DNA from: Flavobacterium okayamense
GTDB taxonomy: Bacteria; Bacteroidota; Bacteroidia; Flavobacteriales; Flavobacteriaceae
Length of the DNA stretch: 64,000 bases
Assembly: GCF_019702945.1 (NCBI RefSeq)
Contig: NZ_AP024749.1
Location: 248,001-312,000, forward strand
Direction: 5' to 3'
Both the position numbers and the translations under genes were made by a program. Positions within the stretch are counted from its first letter, which is position 1, and each line of letters begins with the position of its first letter. Of this stretch, positions 34,095 to 41,938 are shown in pieces. Under the pieces are notes generated by a model. It was given only the letters and a program-made list of their open reading frames with translations. It had not been told where the DNA came from and made no database searches.

Positions 34095-34880
34095 ATGAAT
34101 TGTAAAACTTGTAAATCCCAAATTGAAAATGACGCACACTATTGTTCCTATTGTGGTTCTAAAATTGTAAATGAAAGACTTTCCTTGTCAGGAACTTGGG
34201 AAGAATTTATCGGTCCATTTTTTAGTTGGGACAATAATTTTTGGAGAACTTTTTTTGGACTTTTTAAGAATCCAAAAGATGTTTTAGAAGCTTATATTAA
34301 TGGTGCAAGAAAAAAATATTTTCAACCGTTTTCATATATAATTTTGTATGCAACAGTAGCTGTGTTTTTTTATAAATTTTTCCCATTAGAAATAATTTTA
34401 GATTATTCAGAAGGATTCTCAAAAGGATATAAGCCTTCAGAAACATCGGTAAATGTTCCTCAAATCGACATGACGGGCTTTATGGAAAAATTAATGAGCT
34501 ACTACAACTTTTTTGTATTACTATTAATTCCATTATATTCCTTATCAAGTTATATTACATTCAAAAAAAGAGGGCATAATTTTTTCGAACATTTAGTATT
34601 CAATAGTTACTTACAAAGTAATTTGGGTTTTATATCATTATTCTTACAGGTAGTTTTAGTAAATAGCTTAGGAATAAGTTTTGGCGTTTATTCATTACTG
34701 TTTTTTTTCTTATTTATTTTATTTACGCTTTTTGCATTTAAAAAACTTTATAACCTTAGCCTGATAAAAAGTATTACTACTGGGATTAAATATATTATTA
34801 TATTTTTTATATTTTATTTCGGTATAATTGCTATGATTTCAGCTTTAATAGGTATAATATACGCACTTACTGTAATGTAA
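34095..34880 (+). CDS. DUF3667 membrane protein with N-terminal zinc ribbon
   Basis: The 261-residue protein starts with a four-cysteine ribbon (Cys3, Cys6, Cys17, Cys20; MNCKTCKSQIENDAHYCSYC in outline) and then the DUF3667 motif (about 30-75: WDNNFWRTFFGLFKNPKDVL, then GARKKYFQPFSY). Four or five membrane helices follow (about 75-95, 130-155, 178-205, 210-225, 230-258). The family is a Bacteroidota protein of unknown role, and a second copy lies at 45959 beside the T9SS plug gene. It overlaps the downstream methyltransferase start by one base (TAATG). Confidence 0.85.
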   Translation: MNCKTCKSQIENDAHYCSYCGSKIVNERLSLSGTWEEFIGPFFSWDNNFWRTFFGLFKNPKDVLEAYINGARKKYFQPFSYIILYATVAVFFYKFFPLEIILDYSEGFSKGYKPSETSVNVPQIDMTGFMEKLMSYYNFFVLLLIPLYSLSSYITFKKRGHNFFEHLVFNSYLQSNLGFISLFLQVVLVNSLGISFGVYSLLFFFLFILFTLFAFKKLYNLSLIKSITTGIKYIIIFFIFYFGIIAMISALIGIIYALTVM

Positions 34881-35650
34881 TGAAAAAGCTTTTCAAATTT
34901 ATTTTAAATACAATTCCGAGACCAATCTTAATTCGTTTAAGCATAGTAGTCCGACCTATTTTAGCTTTTATGCTAAAAGGAAATCGTTTTACTGATCCAA
35001 TTGATGGAAAAAGCTTTCGCATGTTTCTGCCTTATGGCTATGGTAACCAAAGAAATAACGTACTTTCGCCAAGTACACTTTCGCTAGAAAGACATCGTTT
35101 GTTATGGTTGTATTTACAAAATGAAACGATTTTTTTCACTTCCAATGAAAAATTAAAAGTTTTACACTTTGCTCCTGAACAAGAATTTTACAAACGCTTC
35201 AAAAAGCAAAATAATATTGAATACACTACAACCGATTTACTTTCACCCTTGGCAGATGTAAAAGCGGATATTTGTAATCTTCCTTTTGAAGACAATTCGT
35301 ATGATATTATTTTTTGTAATCACGTTTTAGAACACATTCCTGACGATACTAAAGCGATGCAGGAATTATATCGCGTTATGAAACCAAACGGTTGGGGAAT
35401 CTTCCAAATTCCACAAGATTTATCACGTGAAAAAACATTTGCAGACGATTCAATAACGGATGCTAAAGAACGAGCAAAAATCTTCGGGCAATACGATCAC
35501 GTTCGTGTTTACGGAAGAGATTATTTCGATAAACTACGTAGTATCGGTTTTAAAGTAGAAGAAGTAGATTACACTTCAAAATTGGCTCCTGAATTAGTTG
35601 AGAAATATTGTTTGGCAAAAGGTGAAATTATTCCTGTTGTTAGAAAATAA
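34880..35650 (+). CDS. Class I SAM-dependent methyltransferase
   Basis: The 256-residue protein has a Methyltransf_11-type fold: VLHFAPEQEFYKRF (weak motif I, about 92-105), TTDLLSPLADVKADICNLPF, then the hallmark IIFCNHVLEHIPDD and RVMKPNGWGIFQIPQD. The glycine-rich loop reads FAPE in place of the common GxGxG, a variant seen in many Bacteroidota members. The first 60 residues (PRPILIRLSIVVRPILAFML) may form an amphipathic membrane-associated helix. The substrate is unknown. It ends the map operon. Confidence 0.88.
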   Translation: MKKLFKFILNTIPRPILIRLSIVVRPILAFMLKGNRFTDPIDGKSFRMFLPYGYGNQRNNVLSPSTLSLERHRLLWLYLQNETIFFTSNEKLKVLHFAPEQEFYKRFKKQNNIEYTTTDLLSPLADVKADICNLPFEDNSYDIIFCNHVLEHIPDDTKAMQELYRVMKPNGWGIFQIPQDLSREKTFADDSITDAKERAKIFGQYDHVRVYGRDYFDKLRSIGFKVEEVDYTSKLAPELVEKYCLAKGEIIPVVRK

Positions 35651-35657
35651 ATAAGTT

Positions 35658-35765
35658 CGTCACTTCGAGTGATTTTTCGAAAAAATTGAGAAAAATTGTA
35701 TCGAGAAGTTTTTAAACTATCGTTGTTCTCGATACTTTTTGTTTCACAAAAAACTCGAACTGACG
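35658..35765. repeat. Long imperfect inverted-repeat element
   Basis: Outer arms CGTCACTTCGAGT (35658-35670) and ACTCGAACTGACG (35753-35765) pair with one mismatch, and inner arms GTATCGAGAA (35698-35707) and TTCTCGATAC (35726-35735) pair perfectly. The element fills the gap between the methyltransferase gene and apbE and resembles a dispersed intergenic repeat I recall from Flavobacterium genomes. Confidence 0.65.
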
Positions 35766-35770
35766 TAAAT

Positions 35771-36796
35771 TCAATTCATCAAAGTTTTAATATTATCTGA
35801 TTGAAAACGTTGCATTTGATTGTTTTCATCTGAATACAAAATCAACACATATAATTCAGGATGCTTTTCGACAAATTCTTTTCCTTCTTCTAAACTCATT
35901 ACCATAAAAGCGGTTGCATAACCATCAGCCATAATACATGTTGGAGCTATAACGGTTGCACTTAAAACATTACTTTTTTGTGGTTTACCAGTTTTAGGAT
36001 TAATAGTATGAACAAATTTTTCGCCAGTAACTGAATTAGTTATTACTTTTCTATAATTTCCTGAAGTAGCTAAGCCTAAATTTTTAAGTTGAACGGTTTC
36101 AATTAACTTACGTGCTTCGTCAGGCTTTTGTAAAGGATCATCAATACCTACAATCCAATTTTTATTTTGAATCGTATTTGTTCCAAATCCAACCAACTCT
36201 CCACCAATTTCAACAATCGCATTTTGAATTCCTTTAGATTGTAAAAACTCGGCTACAACATCTACCGAATAACCTTGTGCTATAGCATTGAAATCGAAAT
36301 AGGTTTCTTGATGTTTTTTTGATATGGTTTTATCTGAATTTAAAGTCACCTTATTGAAACCCACAAAATTCAATAAACTATCAATTTGATTTTGATTCAA
36401 GTGTTTTCTCTGATGATTAGGACCAAAACCATACGCATTGACCAAAACACCAATCGTTGGATCAAAAAGTCCGTTAGTTTCTTTATAAATTTTATTGGAT
36501 GCTTTAAATGTTTCTACAAACCAATTATCTACAACTATAATTGAATCGCCTTGATTGATACTAGAAATTAAAGAAGTTGGTTTATATGTCGACAAAGAAT
36601 TATCGAAAGCCGTTAATAAGGAATCAATTTCTGTTTTAGAAACAACTTCTTCAGTTGCAATATATTTAATGGAATACGTACTACCTTGTGCTTCACCTTG
36701 AATGAGGAAAAACTGTTCATTTTTCTCAGTTTGACAAGAAATTAAAACAAAAAAAATAAGTAATTTTAAAAAACGTAAATCCAACATAATCTTCAA
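35771..36796 (-). CDS. apbE: FAD:protein FMN transferase ApbE (lipoprotein)
   Basis: Attaches FMN from FAD to threonines of exported flavoproteins, including NqrB and NqrC. The 341-residue protein has a lipoprotein signal ending LISC (Cys21), so it acts in the periplasm at a membrane face. Family motifs: GSTYSIKY, GLFDPTIGVLVNAYGFG, DFNAIAQGYSVDVVAEFL, IVEIGGELVGFG, and near the C-terminus VIAPTCIMADGYATAFMVM with the Asp/Thr metal ligands. It is on the same strand as the nqrABCDEF operon, separated by three small genes, which supports the flavinylation role. Confidence 0.95.
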   Translation of the reverse strand: MKIMLDLRFLKLLIFFVLISCQTEKNEQFFLIQGEAQGSTYSIKYIATEEVVSKTEIDSLLTAFDNSLSTYKPTSLISSINQGDSIIVVDNWFVETFKASNKIYKETNGLFDPTIGVLVNAYGFGPNHQRKHLNQNQIDSLLNFVGFNKVTLNSDKTISKKHQETYFDFNAIAQGYSVDVVAEFLQSKGIQNAIVEIGGELVGFGTNTIQNKNWIVGIDDPLQKPDEARKLIETVQLKNLGLATSGNYRKVITNSVTGEKFVHTINPKTGKPQKSNVLSATVIAPTCIMADGYATAFMVMSLEEGKEFVEKHPELYVLILYSDENNQMQRFQSDNIKTLMN

Positions 36797-36833
36797 AATA
36801 ACACTTTTAATACATTAAAATTTTTCATTTTTG

Positions 36834-37002
36834 TCTTGACACAAAAACGAATCAAAAAAGTCAAGACTGACTTAAAAAGCATAAAAAAATCTACGAAAAC
36901 CCCAGCCACAGATAAAAATAACTCCTCCGATAAATCGGAGTCAAACAGATTTTTATCTCAACCTTTTCTGCTTTCTTGATTTTCAATACTTTTTAAGTAG
37001 GT
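36834..37002. repeat. Nested inverted-repeat element
   Basis: Several palindromic pairs are nested: TCTTGAC/GTCAAGA (36834-36840, 36860-36866); ACTTAAAAAG/CTTTTTAAGT (36870-36879, 36989-36998); AGATAAAAAT/ATTTTTATCT (36910-36919, 36949-36958); and CTCCGAT/ATCGGAG (36925-36931, 36934-36940). The inner pairs share one axis. No open reading frame covers the stretch. It could be a dispersed repeat, a structured RNA or a leader of apbE. Confidence 0.55.
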
Positions 37003-37016
37003 CGGTTTCTATTCAA

Positions 37017-37379
37017 TTATAATAAAACTTGATAACCATTGTAATTTAATATATAATCTGAAGTTGTGTAAACGGGAAGTTCAAAATTTTCAGCATTGGC
37101 GATACCAACACCTGCAAATAGAACTTTTGCTTTTTTCTCTTTGGCGTGTTTTAGGAAAGTTTCCATAAAAATCAGATCGTAATCATCTGGATTAATAGGA
37201 TATGGAACTGCTTGTACCATTACAAAATGTAAAGTATTTTGCGTATCGACACATATAAATTGCGGATGCTTTTTTAACTGACTGTTTATGGCAATAAACT
37301 CAAAACCTTTCGATTCTAAATCTTTACCTACATGGTTCATTGCAATTTGATGTAATTCTTGTAAACTTAGTTCTTCCAT
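37017..37379 (-). CDS. Small protein linked to the Nqr cluster, function unknown
   Basis: A 120-residue soluble alpha/beta protein without signal peptide or iron-sulfur cysteines. Visible segments are NHVGKDLESKGFEFIAINSQ, TLHFVMVQAVPYPIN and AKVLFAGVGIAN. I recall similar flavobacterial proteins being labelled NADH:quinone reductase subunit F, apparently because of their position near nqrF; nothing in this sequence supports electron transfer. The fold may resemble PD-(D/E)XK/UPF0102-type proteins (ESKGFEF then QFICVD then HFVMVQ), but the catalytic residues are not clear. It lies upstream of apbE and may be cotranscribed with it across the nested-repeat element. Confidence 0.65.
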   Translation of the reverse strand: MEELSLQELHQIAMNHVGKDLESKGFEFIAINSQLKKHPQFICVDTQNTLHFVMVQAVPYPINPDDYDLIFMETFLKHAKEKKAKVLFAGVGIANAENFELPVYTTSDYILNYNGYQVLL

Positions 37380-37402
37380 AAGTATTTTCTAATAATATTA
37401 AT

Positions 37403-37750
37403 TTACTTCTTTGAAAATTCAATTAACAGTATTAATGGCAAAAGTAAAGAGAAAATTAATAATATAACAAAATGCTTTTGACTTACAATTTCGAATTTAA
37501 TTTGTGTAGTTTTCCTTTTAAAATAAAGATATACTATATACAACCAAACTGCACCAAAAGGAATAAACATTAACTTATTTGTCATATAATCTTTTGAAAA
37601 AGCAGGCACTTTTAATCCAATTAGTTTAATTAATAAAAAAACGTGAATAATCTGTATAAAAAAAACTAAACCTATAGCATTAAACTCAGGATCATACGAT
37701 TTCTTTGATTTCAAAAAATTAAAAAACTTATTATATAAAAATGTATACAT
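37403..37750 (-). CDS. Small membrane protein of unknown function
   Basis: Not recognised. The 115-residue protein has three predicted membrane helices (about 27-48, 65-85, 90-112; for example FNAIGLVFFIQIIHVFLLIK and HFVILLIFSLLLPLILLI), with a basic N-terminus facing the cytoplasm. It is very A+T rich and has no catalytic motif. It ends 23 nt before the 120-residue gene, and starts 31 nt after the neighbouring exported-protein gene, so all three probably share a transcript. Confidence 0.5.
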   Translation of the reverse strand: MYTFLYNKFFNFLKSKKSYDPEFNAIGLVFFIQIIHVFLLIKLIGLKVPAFSKDYMTNKLMFIPFGAVWLYIVYLYFKRKTTQIKFEIVSQKHFVILLIFSLLLPLILLIEFSKK

Positions 37751-37781
37751 CTTTCTTAATTAAAATTATCAAAATTAAAAA

Positions 37782-38372
37782 TCATTTGATCTTATCAAAA
37801 ATTTGATTTTTTATAATAGAAAAAACTGAACAATTAGTATCATTTTTACTCATACTATGTATAAAATAAACTCTTTTATTTTTTTGTAAATAAAACCAGT
37901 TATATTTTCCAATTGTTAGCTCTTTGTCCAATTTTTCAATTTCAAAACGTAACTTAACCAACTCTTCTATTTTATTCATACATAGTTTTGCCTTTTCTTC
38001 AGATTCAAAAAAGAACTCAAACAAATATGTTTCTGTTACAAATGTTCCGGTATTTAAATAGCTAGAATATATTAATGCATCAAAATCTGTAAATAAATTA
38101 GTTTTAACTTTCTTGTTATACAATTTTAATAAAAAAGGTACTTGCGCTTTAGGATAGCCTTGGTCTAGTATTATTAAATGATCATATTTTGAATTAACTT
38201 TTTCAACGTCATCACAAAACTCCAAAACATTGACACTATTATTTATATCTTTTGTTAAAGATTCTTGTAATTGCACATAAAAATGTTTACCGCTAAAAAT
38301 TGTATCTGTTTTTATTTGTGAAAATAAAAACAGTGGAAAAAACAATGGAAGAAGAATATATATTGACTTCAT
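37782..38372 (-). CDS. Exported protein of unknown function
   Basis: Not recognised. The 196-residue protein begins with a signal peptide (ILLPLFFPLFLFSQ, about 5-19). The mature part is mixed, with HFYVQLQESLTKDIN and DHLIILDQGYPKAQ, and a helix with EEKAKLCMNKIEELVKL. No metal or nucleotide motif is visible. It lies just downstream of the nqrF terminator on the same strand, so it should have its own promoter, which I could not place. Confidence 0.5.
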   Translation of the reverse strand: MKSIYILLPLFFPLFLFSQIKTDTIFSGKHFYVQLQESLTKDINNSVNVLEFCDDVEKVNSKYDHLIILDQGYPKAQVPFLLKLYNKKVKTNLFTDFDALIYSSYLNTGTFVTETYLFEFFFESEEKAKLCMNKIEELVKLRFEIEKLDKELTIGKYNWFYLQKNKRVYFIHSMSKNDTNCSVFSIIKNQIFDKIK

Positions 38373-38407
38373 ATAATAGTAAAATAAACATTTTAATTTT
38401 TTAAATA

Positions 38408-38440
38408 AAAAAACCGTTCCGAAAACGGAACGGTTTTTTT
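38408..38440 (-). terminator. Rho-independent terminator of the nqr operon
   Basis: Arms AAACCGTTCCG (38411-38421) and CGGAACGGTTT (38426-38436) with an AAAA loop; on the minus strand a T-run follows. It lies 16 nt past the nqrF stop. Confidence 0.9.
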
Positions 38441-38455
38441 GAGTGAATTGCAGTA

Positions 38456-39769
38456 TTAACCTCCAAAATCGTCGAAACGAATATTTTCAGGATCTAAACC
38501 GAAGTCCTCACCCATTTTTTGAACTGCTTTGTTCATCATAGGTGGTCCACAGAAGTACAATTCAATATCTTCTGGGTTATCGTGTTTAGATAAATAATTA
38601 TCAATTACCACATTGTGGATAAATCCTACGAAACCATCTCCTTCTCCATTTACACCATCTTTCACTTTCCAGTTATCTTCTGGTAATGGCTCAGAAAGTG
38701 CTAAGTAGAATTTAAAGTTAGGGAAATCTTTCTCTAAAGCTCTAAAATGATCGGTATAGAATAACTCACGTTTAGAACGTCCACCGTACCAATACGTTAC
38801 TTTTCTTCCTGTTTTCACAGTACGGAATAAGTGGTATAAGTGCGAACGCATTGGCGCCATACCAGCTCCACCACCTACATATAACATCTCTGCTTCTGAT
38901 TCATTAATGAAGAATTCTCCATAAGGTCCAGAAACCACAACAGGATCTCCTTCTTTTCTTGAGAAAATGTATGAAGATGCAATACCTGGGTTAACTTTCG
39001 CCCATCCGTTTATGTTTCTATCCCATGGTGGCGTAGCAACACGAACGTTTAACATAATTTTACGACCTTCAGCAGGGTAAGAAGCCATTGAATAAGCTCT
39101 TTCTACTAATTCGGTATTTTTCATTACTAATGGCCATAAATTGAATTTATCCCATTCCGCTTTAAACTTCTCAGGTTCACCTGGATGCTCAACTGGGTGT
39201 GCAGTAATATCAATATCTGAATATTTAACTTCACACTTAGGAATTTCAATTTGGATATATCCACCTGGCTCATAGTGCATATCTTCTGGTAACTCAACAA
39301 TAAATTCTTTAATAAAAGAAGCAACGTTGTAGTTAGAATATACTTTAGCTTCAAATTTCTTGATACCAAATACTTCTTCAGGAACTTCAATTTTCATGTC
39401 GCTCTTTACTTTTACTTGACATCCTAATCGCCATCCTTCAGCTAATTCTTTTCTATTAAAATGAGGAATTTCAGTTGGTAATGCTTCTCCTCCACCTTCT
39501 AATACTTTACATTTACATTGGATACAAGTTCCACCACCACCACAAGCAGATGGTAAGAAAATTTTAGCACCACCTAATGTAGATAGTAAAGTGCTTCCTG
39601 ATCCAACTTCAATTTCTTCTTCTCCGTTAATTTTAATTTTAACTGGTCCTGATGGAACTAATTTTGCTTTGGCAAACAAAATAACAGCAACCAAAACCAA
39701 TAATAAAATTAAAAATGCAATTACGGTTGTTGCAATTAAGCCCGTAGTACTTACTTCTAATGCTATCAT
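38456..39769 (-). CDS. nqrF: Na+-translocating NADH:quinone reductase subunit F
   Basis: Entry point for electrons: oxidises NADH with FAD and a 2Fe-2S cluster. The 437-residue protein has one N-terminal membrane helix (about 10-33), a ferredoxin domain with Cys76, Cys82, Cys85 and Cys117 (C-x5-C-x2-C-x31-C), an FAD domain (RAYSMASYP), and an NAD domain ([13 protein letters not shown] and YFCGPPMM near the end). It is about 30 residues longer than Vibrio NqrF, mostly in the FAD domain ([15 protein letters not shown] region), which is usual in Bacteroidota. It closes the operon, 2 nt after nqrE. Confidence 0.97.
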   Translation of the reverse strand: MIALEVSTTGLIATTVIAFLILLLVLVAVILFAKAKLVPSGPVKIKINGEEEIEVGSGSTLLSTLGGAKIFLPSACGGGGTCIQCKCKVLEGGGEALPTEIPHFNRKELAEGWRLGCQVKVKSDMKIEVPEEVFGIKKFEAKVYSNYNVASFIKEFIVELPEDMHYEPGGYIQIEIPKCEVKYSDIDITAHPVEHPGEPEKFKAEWDKFNLWPLVMKNTELVERAYSMASYPAEGRKIMLNVRVATPPWDRNINGWAKVNPGIASSYIFSRKEGDPVVVSGPYGEFFINESEAEMLYVGGGAGMAPMRSHLYHLFRTVKTGRKVTYWYGGRSKRELFYTDHFRALEKDFPNFKFYLALSEPLPEDNWKVKDGVNGEGDGFVGFIHNVVIDNYLSKHDNPEDIELYFCGPPMMNKAVQKMGEDFGLDPENIRFDDFGG

Positions 39770-39771
39770 AA

Positions 39772-40524
39772 TTAATTTTGTGCTATTTCAGTTAATGAAT
39801 CGTTTACAGTTTCAACAGCTGTAGAATCGATTGTAGTTTCAACTGGTGTTTCTTCAACTTCAGCAGGAACAACATTTTCTACAACTTCTTTTTTAGGTGC
39901 TTCATCTCCACCTGTTAACATACCTCCAAAAGACATGAATCCGATAGCCATTAAACCTGTTAAGATAAATGTCATACCTAATCCACGGAATGCTGGTGGT
40001 ACATTTGAGTATCTAATTTTTTCACGAATAGCACCAATAGCTAAAATCGCTAAAAACCAACCAATACCAGAACCTACACCGTAAACTGTAGCCTCAGTAA
40101 TGTTTGCAAACTCTTTTTGTTGCATGAATAACGAACCACCTAAGATAGCACAGTTAACAGCAATAAGAGGTAAGAAAATACCTAATGAGTTATATAAAGC
40201 AGGTGCAAATTTCTCTACAACCATCTCAACTAACTGTACCATTGTTGCAATAGTAGCAATAAATAAAATGAAAGTTAAGAAACTTAAATCATACTCAGCA
40301 TACTCTTCTCCTAACCAAACTAAAGCACCTGGACGAAGAATATATTGATCTAGTAAATAGTTTAATGGTACCGTTACTAACATAACGAAGATTACCGCAG
40401 CACCAAGTCCTACTGCTGTAGACACTTTTTTAGAAACCGCTAAGTAAGAACACATTCCTAAGAACGTAGCGAATACCATATTATCAATAAAAATTGACTT
40501 TAAAAATAATTGTAATAATTCCAT
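39772..40524 (-). CDS. nqrE: Na+-translocating NADH:quinone reductase subunit E with C-terminal tail
   Basis: Integral membrane subunit with about six helices; together with NqrD it holds an intramembrane iron site. Typical NqrE motifs are present: [28 protein letters not shown] and [21 protein letters not shown]. The conserved body ends at about residue 205. The protein continues to 250 with an acidic, low-complexity tail rich in Glu, Val, Pro and Thr ([18 protein letters not shown]). Family members are usually near 200 residues, so the tail is an addition. It lies 4 nt downstream of nqrD. Confidence 0.96.
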   Translation of the reverse strand: MELLQLFLKSIFIDNMVFATFLGMCSYLAVSKKVSTAVGLGAAVIFVMLVTVPLNYLLDQYILRPGALVWLGEEYAEYDLSFLTFILFIATIATMVQLVEMVVEKFAPALYNSLGIFLPLIAVNCAILGGSLFMQQKEFANITEATVYGVGSGIGWFLAILAIGAIREKIRYSNVPPAFRGLGMTFILTGLMAIGFMSFGGMLTGGDEAPKKEVVENVVPAEVEETPVETTIDSTAVETVNDSLTEIAQN

Positions 40525-40528
40525 TTTC

Positions 40529-41206
40529 TTAGTGTGTTTCTTCGATTAAACTTTTATTTCTTGAGCGTTGGAAACCAATGATTAATCCTAAAGTAATTAA
40601 GGCCATTGGCGCTAACAACATAAAACCATTGTTTTCGTAACCGATAGAATATAACCAAGTTTTTTCAACTGGATTTCCTAAAACTTCATATCCGAATAAT
40701 TTTCCAGAACCTAACAATTCACGGAAAAAACCAACAACTACTAAAATTAAACCGTATCCGGCTGCATTACCAATACCATCTAAGAAAGATTTCCAAGGTG
40801 TGTTACCCAAAGCAAAAGCTTCGAAACGTCCCATGATGATACAGTTCGTTATAATTAATCCAACGAATACTGATAATTTTTTTGCTAAATCTGGTACGTA
40901 GGCTTTCAACGTAAGGTCAACTATAATTACTAAAGCAGCAACTACAACTAATTGTGCGATAATACGAATAGCCGATGGAATGATGTTACGCATTAATGAA
41001 ATTACTACGTTACCCATTGCAAGTACGAACATAACTGACAACGCCATAATTACAGAAGCTTTTAATTCTGCTGTAATTGCTAACGCTGAACAAATTCCTA
41101 ATACTTGAACAGTAATAGGGTTATTATCAGTTAAAGGATCTTTTACAAGTCCAAGATTCTTTTTTGAGAACAATGGCTCTTTTTCTGTTTGTTTGTTATC
41201 TGCCAT
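40529..41206 (-). CDS. nqrD: Na+-translocating NADH:quinone reductase subunit D
   Basis: Integral membrane subunit homologous to NqrE. The 225-residue protein has about six helices and the family motifs QVLGICSALAITAELKA, TNCIIMGRFEAFAL and GFFRELLGSGKLFGYEV. The Cys in GICSAL and in TNCIIMG match cysteines that bind iron in NqrD/NqrE. The N-terminal 25 residues (ADNKQTEKEPLFSKKN) are a hydrophilic extension. It is 4 nt downstream of nqrC. Confidence 0.97.
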   Translation of the reverse strand: MADNKQTEKEPLFSKKNLGLVKDPLTDNNPITVQVLGICSALAITAELKASVIMALSVMFVLAMGNVVISLMRNIIPSAIRIIAQLVVVAALVIIVDLTLKAYVPDLAKKLSVFVGLIITNCIIMGRFEAFALGNTPWKSFLDGIGNAAGYGLILVVVGFFRELLGSGKLFGYEVLGNPVEKTWLYSIGYENNGFMLLAPMALITLGLIIGFQRSRNKSLIEETH

Positions 41207-41210
41207 AGTT

Positions 41211-41936
41211 TTACTTTTTTAATGTTTCAAAATAAGGCAAGTAAAGACCAATTCCTTTTTTCAACATTGCAGCTACACCGTTACCAGTAATAGTTGCTCC
41301 TGAAATTGCATCTACTTGATTATCTGTTTTATCCTCATTGTTAGGATCTCCATTTGATTTAGAGATTTCAACAGCTTTATAGTTTCCTTCTGCATCAAAA
41401 ATCATTTCACCTTTAAAATCATCTTTAAAGAATGACTCAGTGATGTTAGCTCCTAAACCAGGTGTTTCACCTTTGTGGTCAAAATATACACCATTGATCG
41501 ATTTTAAATCATCATTTAATGCAACATAACCCCAAATAGCATCCCATAAACCATTACCTCTTACTGGTACGATGTAAACAGTCTTACCGTCTTTCTCTCC
41601 AACAAATAAAGGTAATTTTTGAGTTTTACCAGCTTTTGCAGCTTCTTGTTCTTTTTTAACATCAATTAAATATGCTTCAGAATTTTCAGTTGCTTCAGTT
41701 CCTTCAACAACATACTGTTGCTTGATATATTGACCAAACATTTCAGTTGCATTTGCACGAGTAGCATCAACTCCCATTGCATTTAAAATATCTAACTGCG
41801 TTTTAACTTTATCGTTGTTAACACGCATTTCTTTTGTAGCATTTGCGAAGAATGCCAACAATGAACCTACCACTACAACCATTACAATGGCAAAGATGAT
41901 AGTATATCCGTTTGAATCTGTACGTTTTGTTGACAT
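41211..41936 (-). CDS. nqrC: Na+-translocating NADH:quinone reductase subunit C
   Basis: Periplasm-facing subunit carrying covalent FMN. The 241-residue protein has one N-terminal membrane helix (about 11-30, YTIIFAIVMVVVVGSLLAFF) and the FMN-binding domain. The flavinylation motif is intact: VDAISGATITG, with Thr215 the likely FMN-bearing residue. GLWDAIWGYVALN and HKGETPGLGANI are the other conserved segments. The length is slightly short of the Vibrio protein (about 257). It lies between nqrB and nqrD with gaps of 2-4 nt. Confidence 0.97.
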   Translation of the reverse strand: MSTKRTDSNGYTIIFAIVMVVVVGSLLAFFANATKEMRVNNDKVKTQLDILNAMGVDATRANATEMFGQYIKQQYVVEGTEATENSEAYLIDVKKEQEAAKAGKTQKLPLFVGEKDGKTVYIVPVRGNGLWDAIWGYVALNDDLKSINGVYFDHKGETPGLGANITESFFKDDFKGEMIFDAEGNYKAVEISKSNGDPNNEDKTDNQVDAISGATITGNGVAAMLKKGIGLYLPYFETLKK

Positions 41937-41938
41937 AA

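Noticed and set aside
37017..37379. Second NqrF-like subunit
   Set aside because: There is no ferredoxin, FAD or NAD motif and only one lone cysteine; position near nqrF is not enough for the name.
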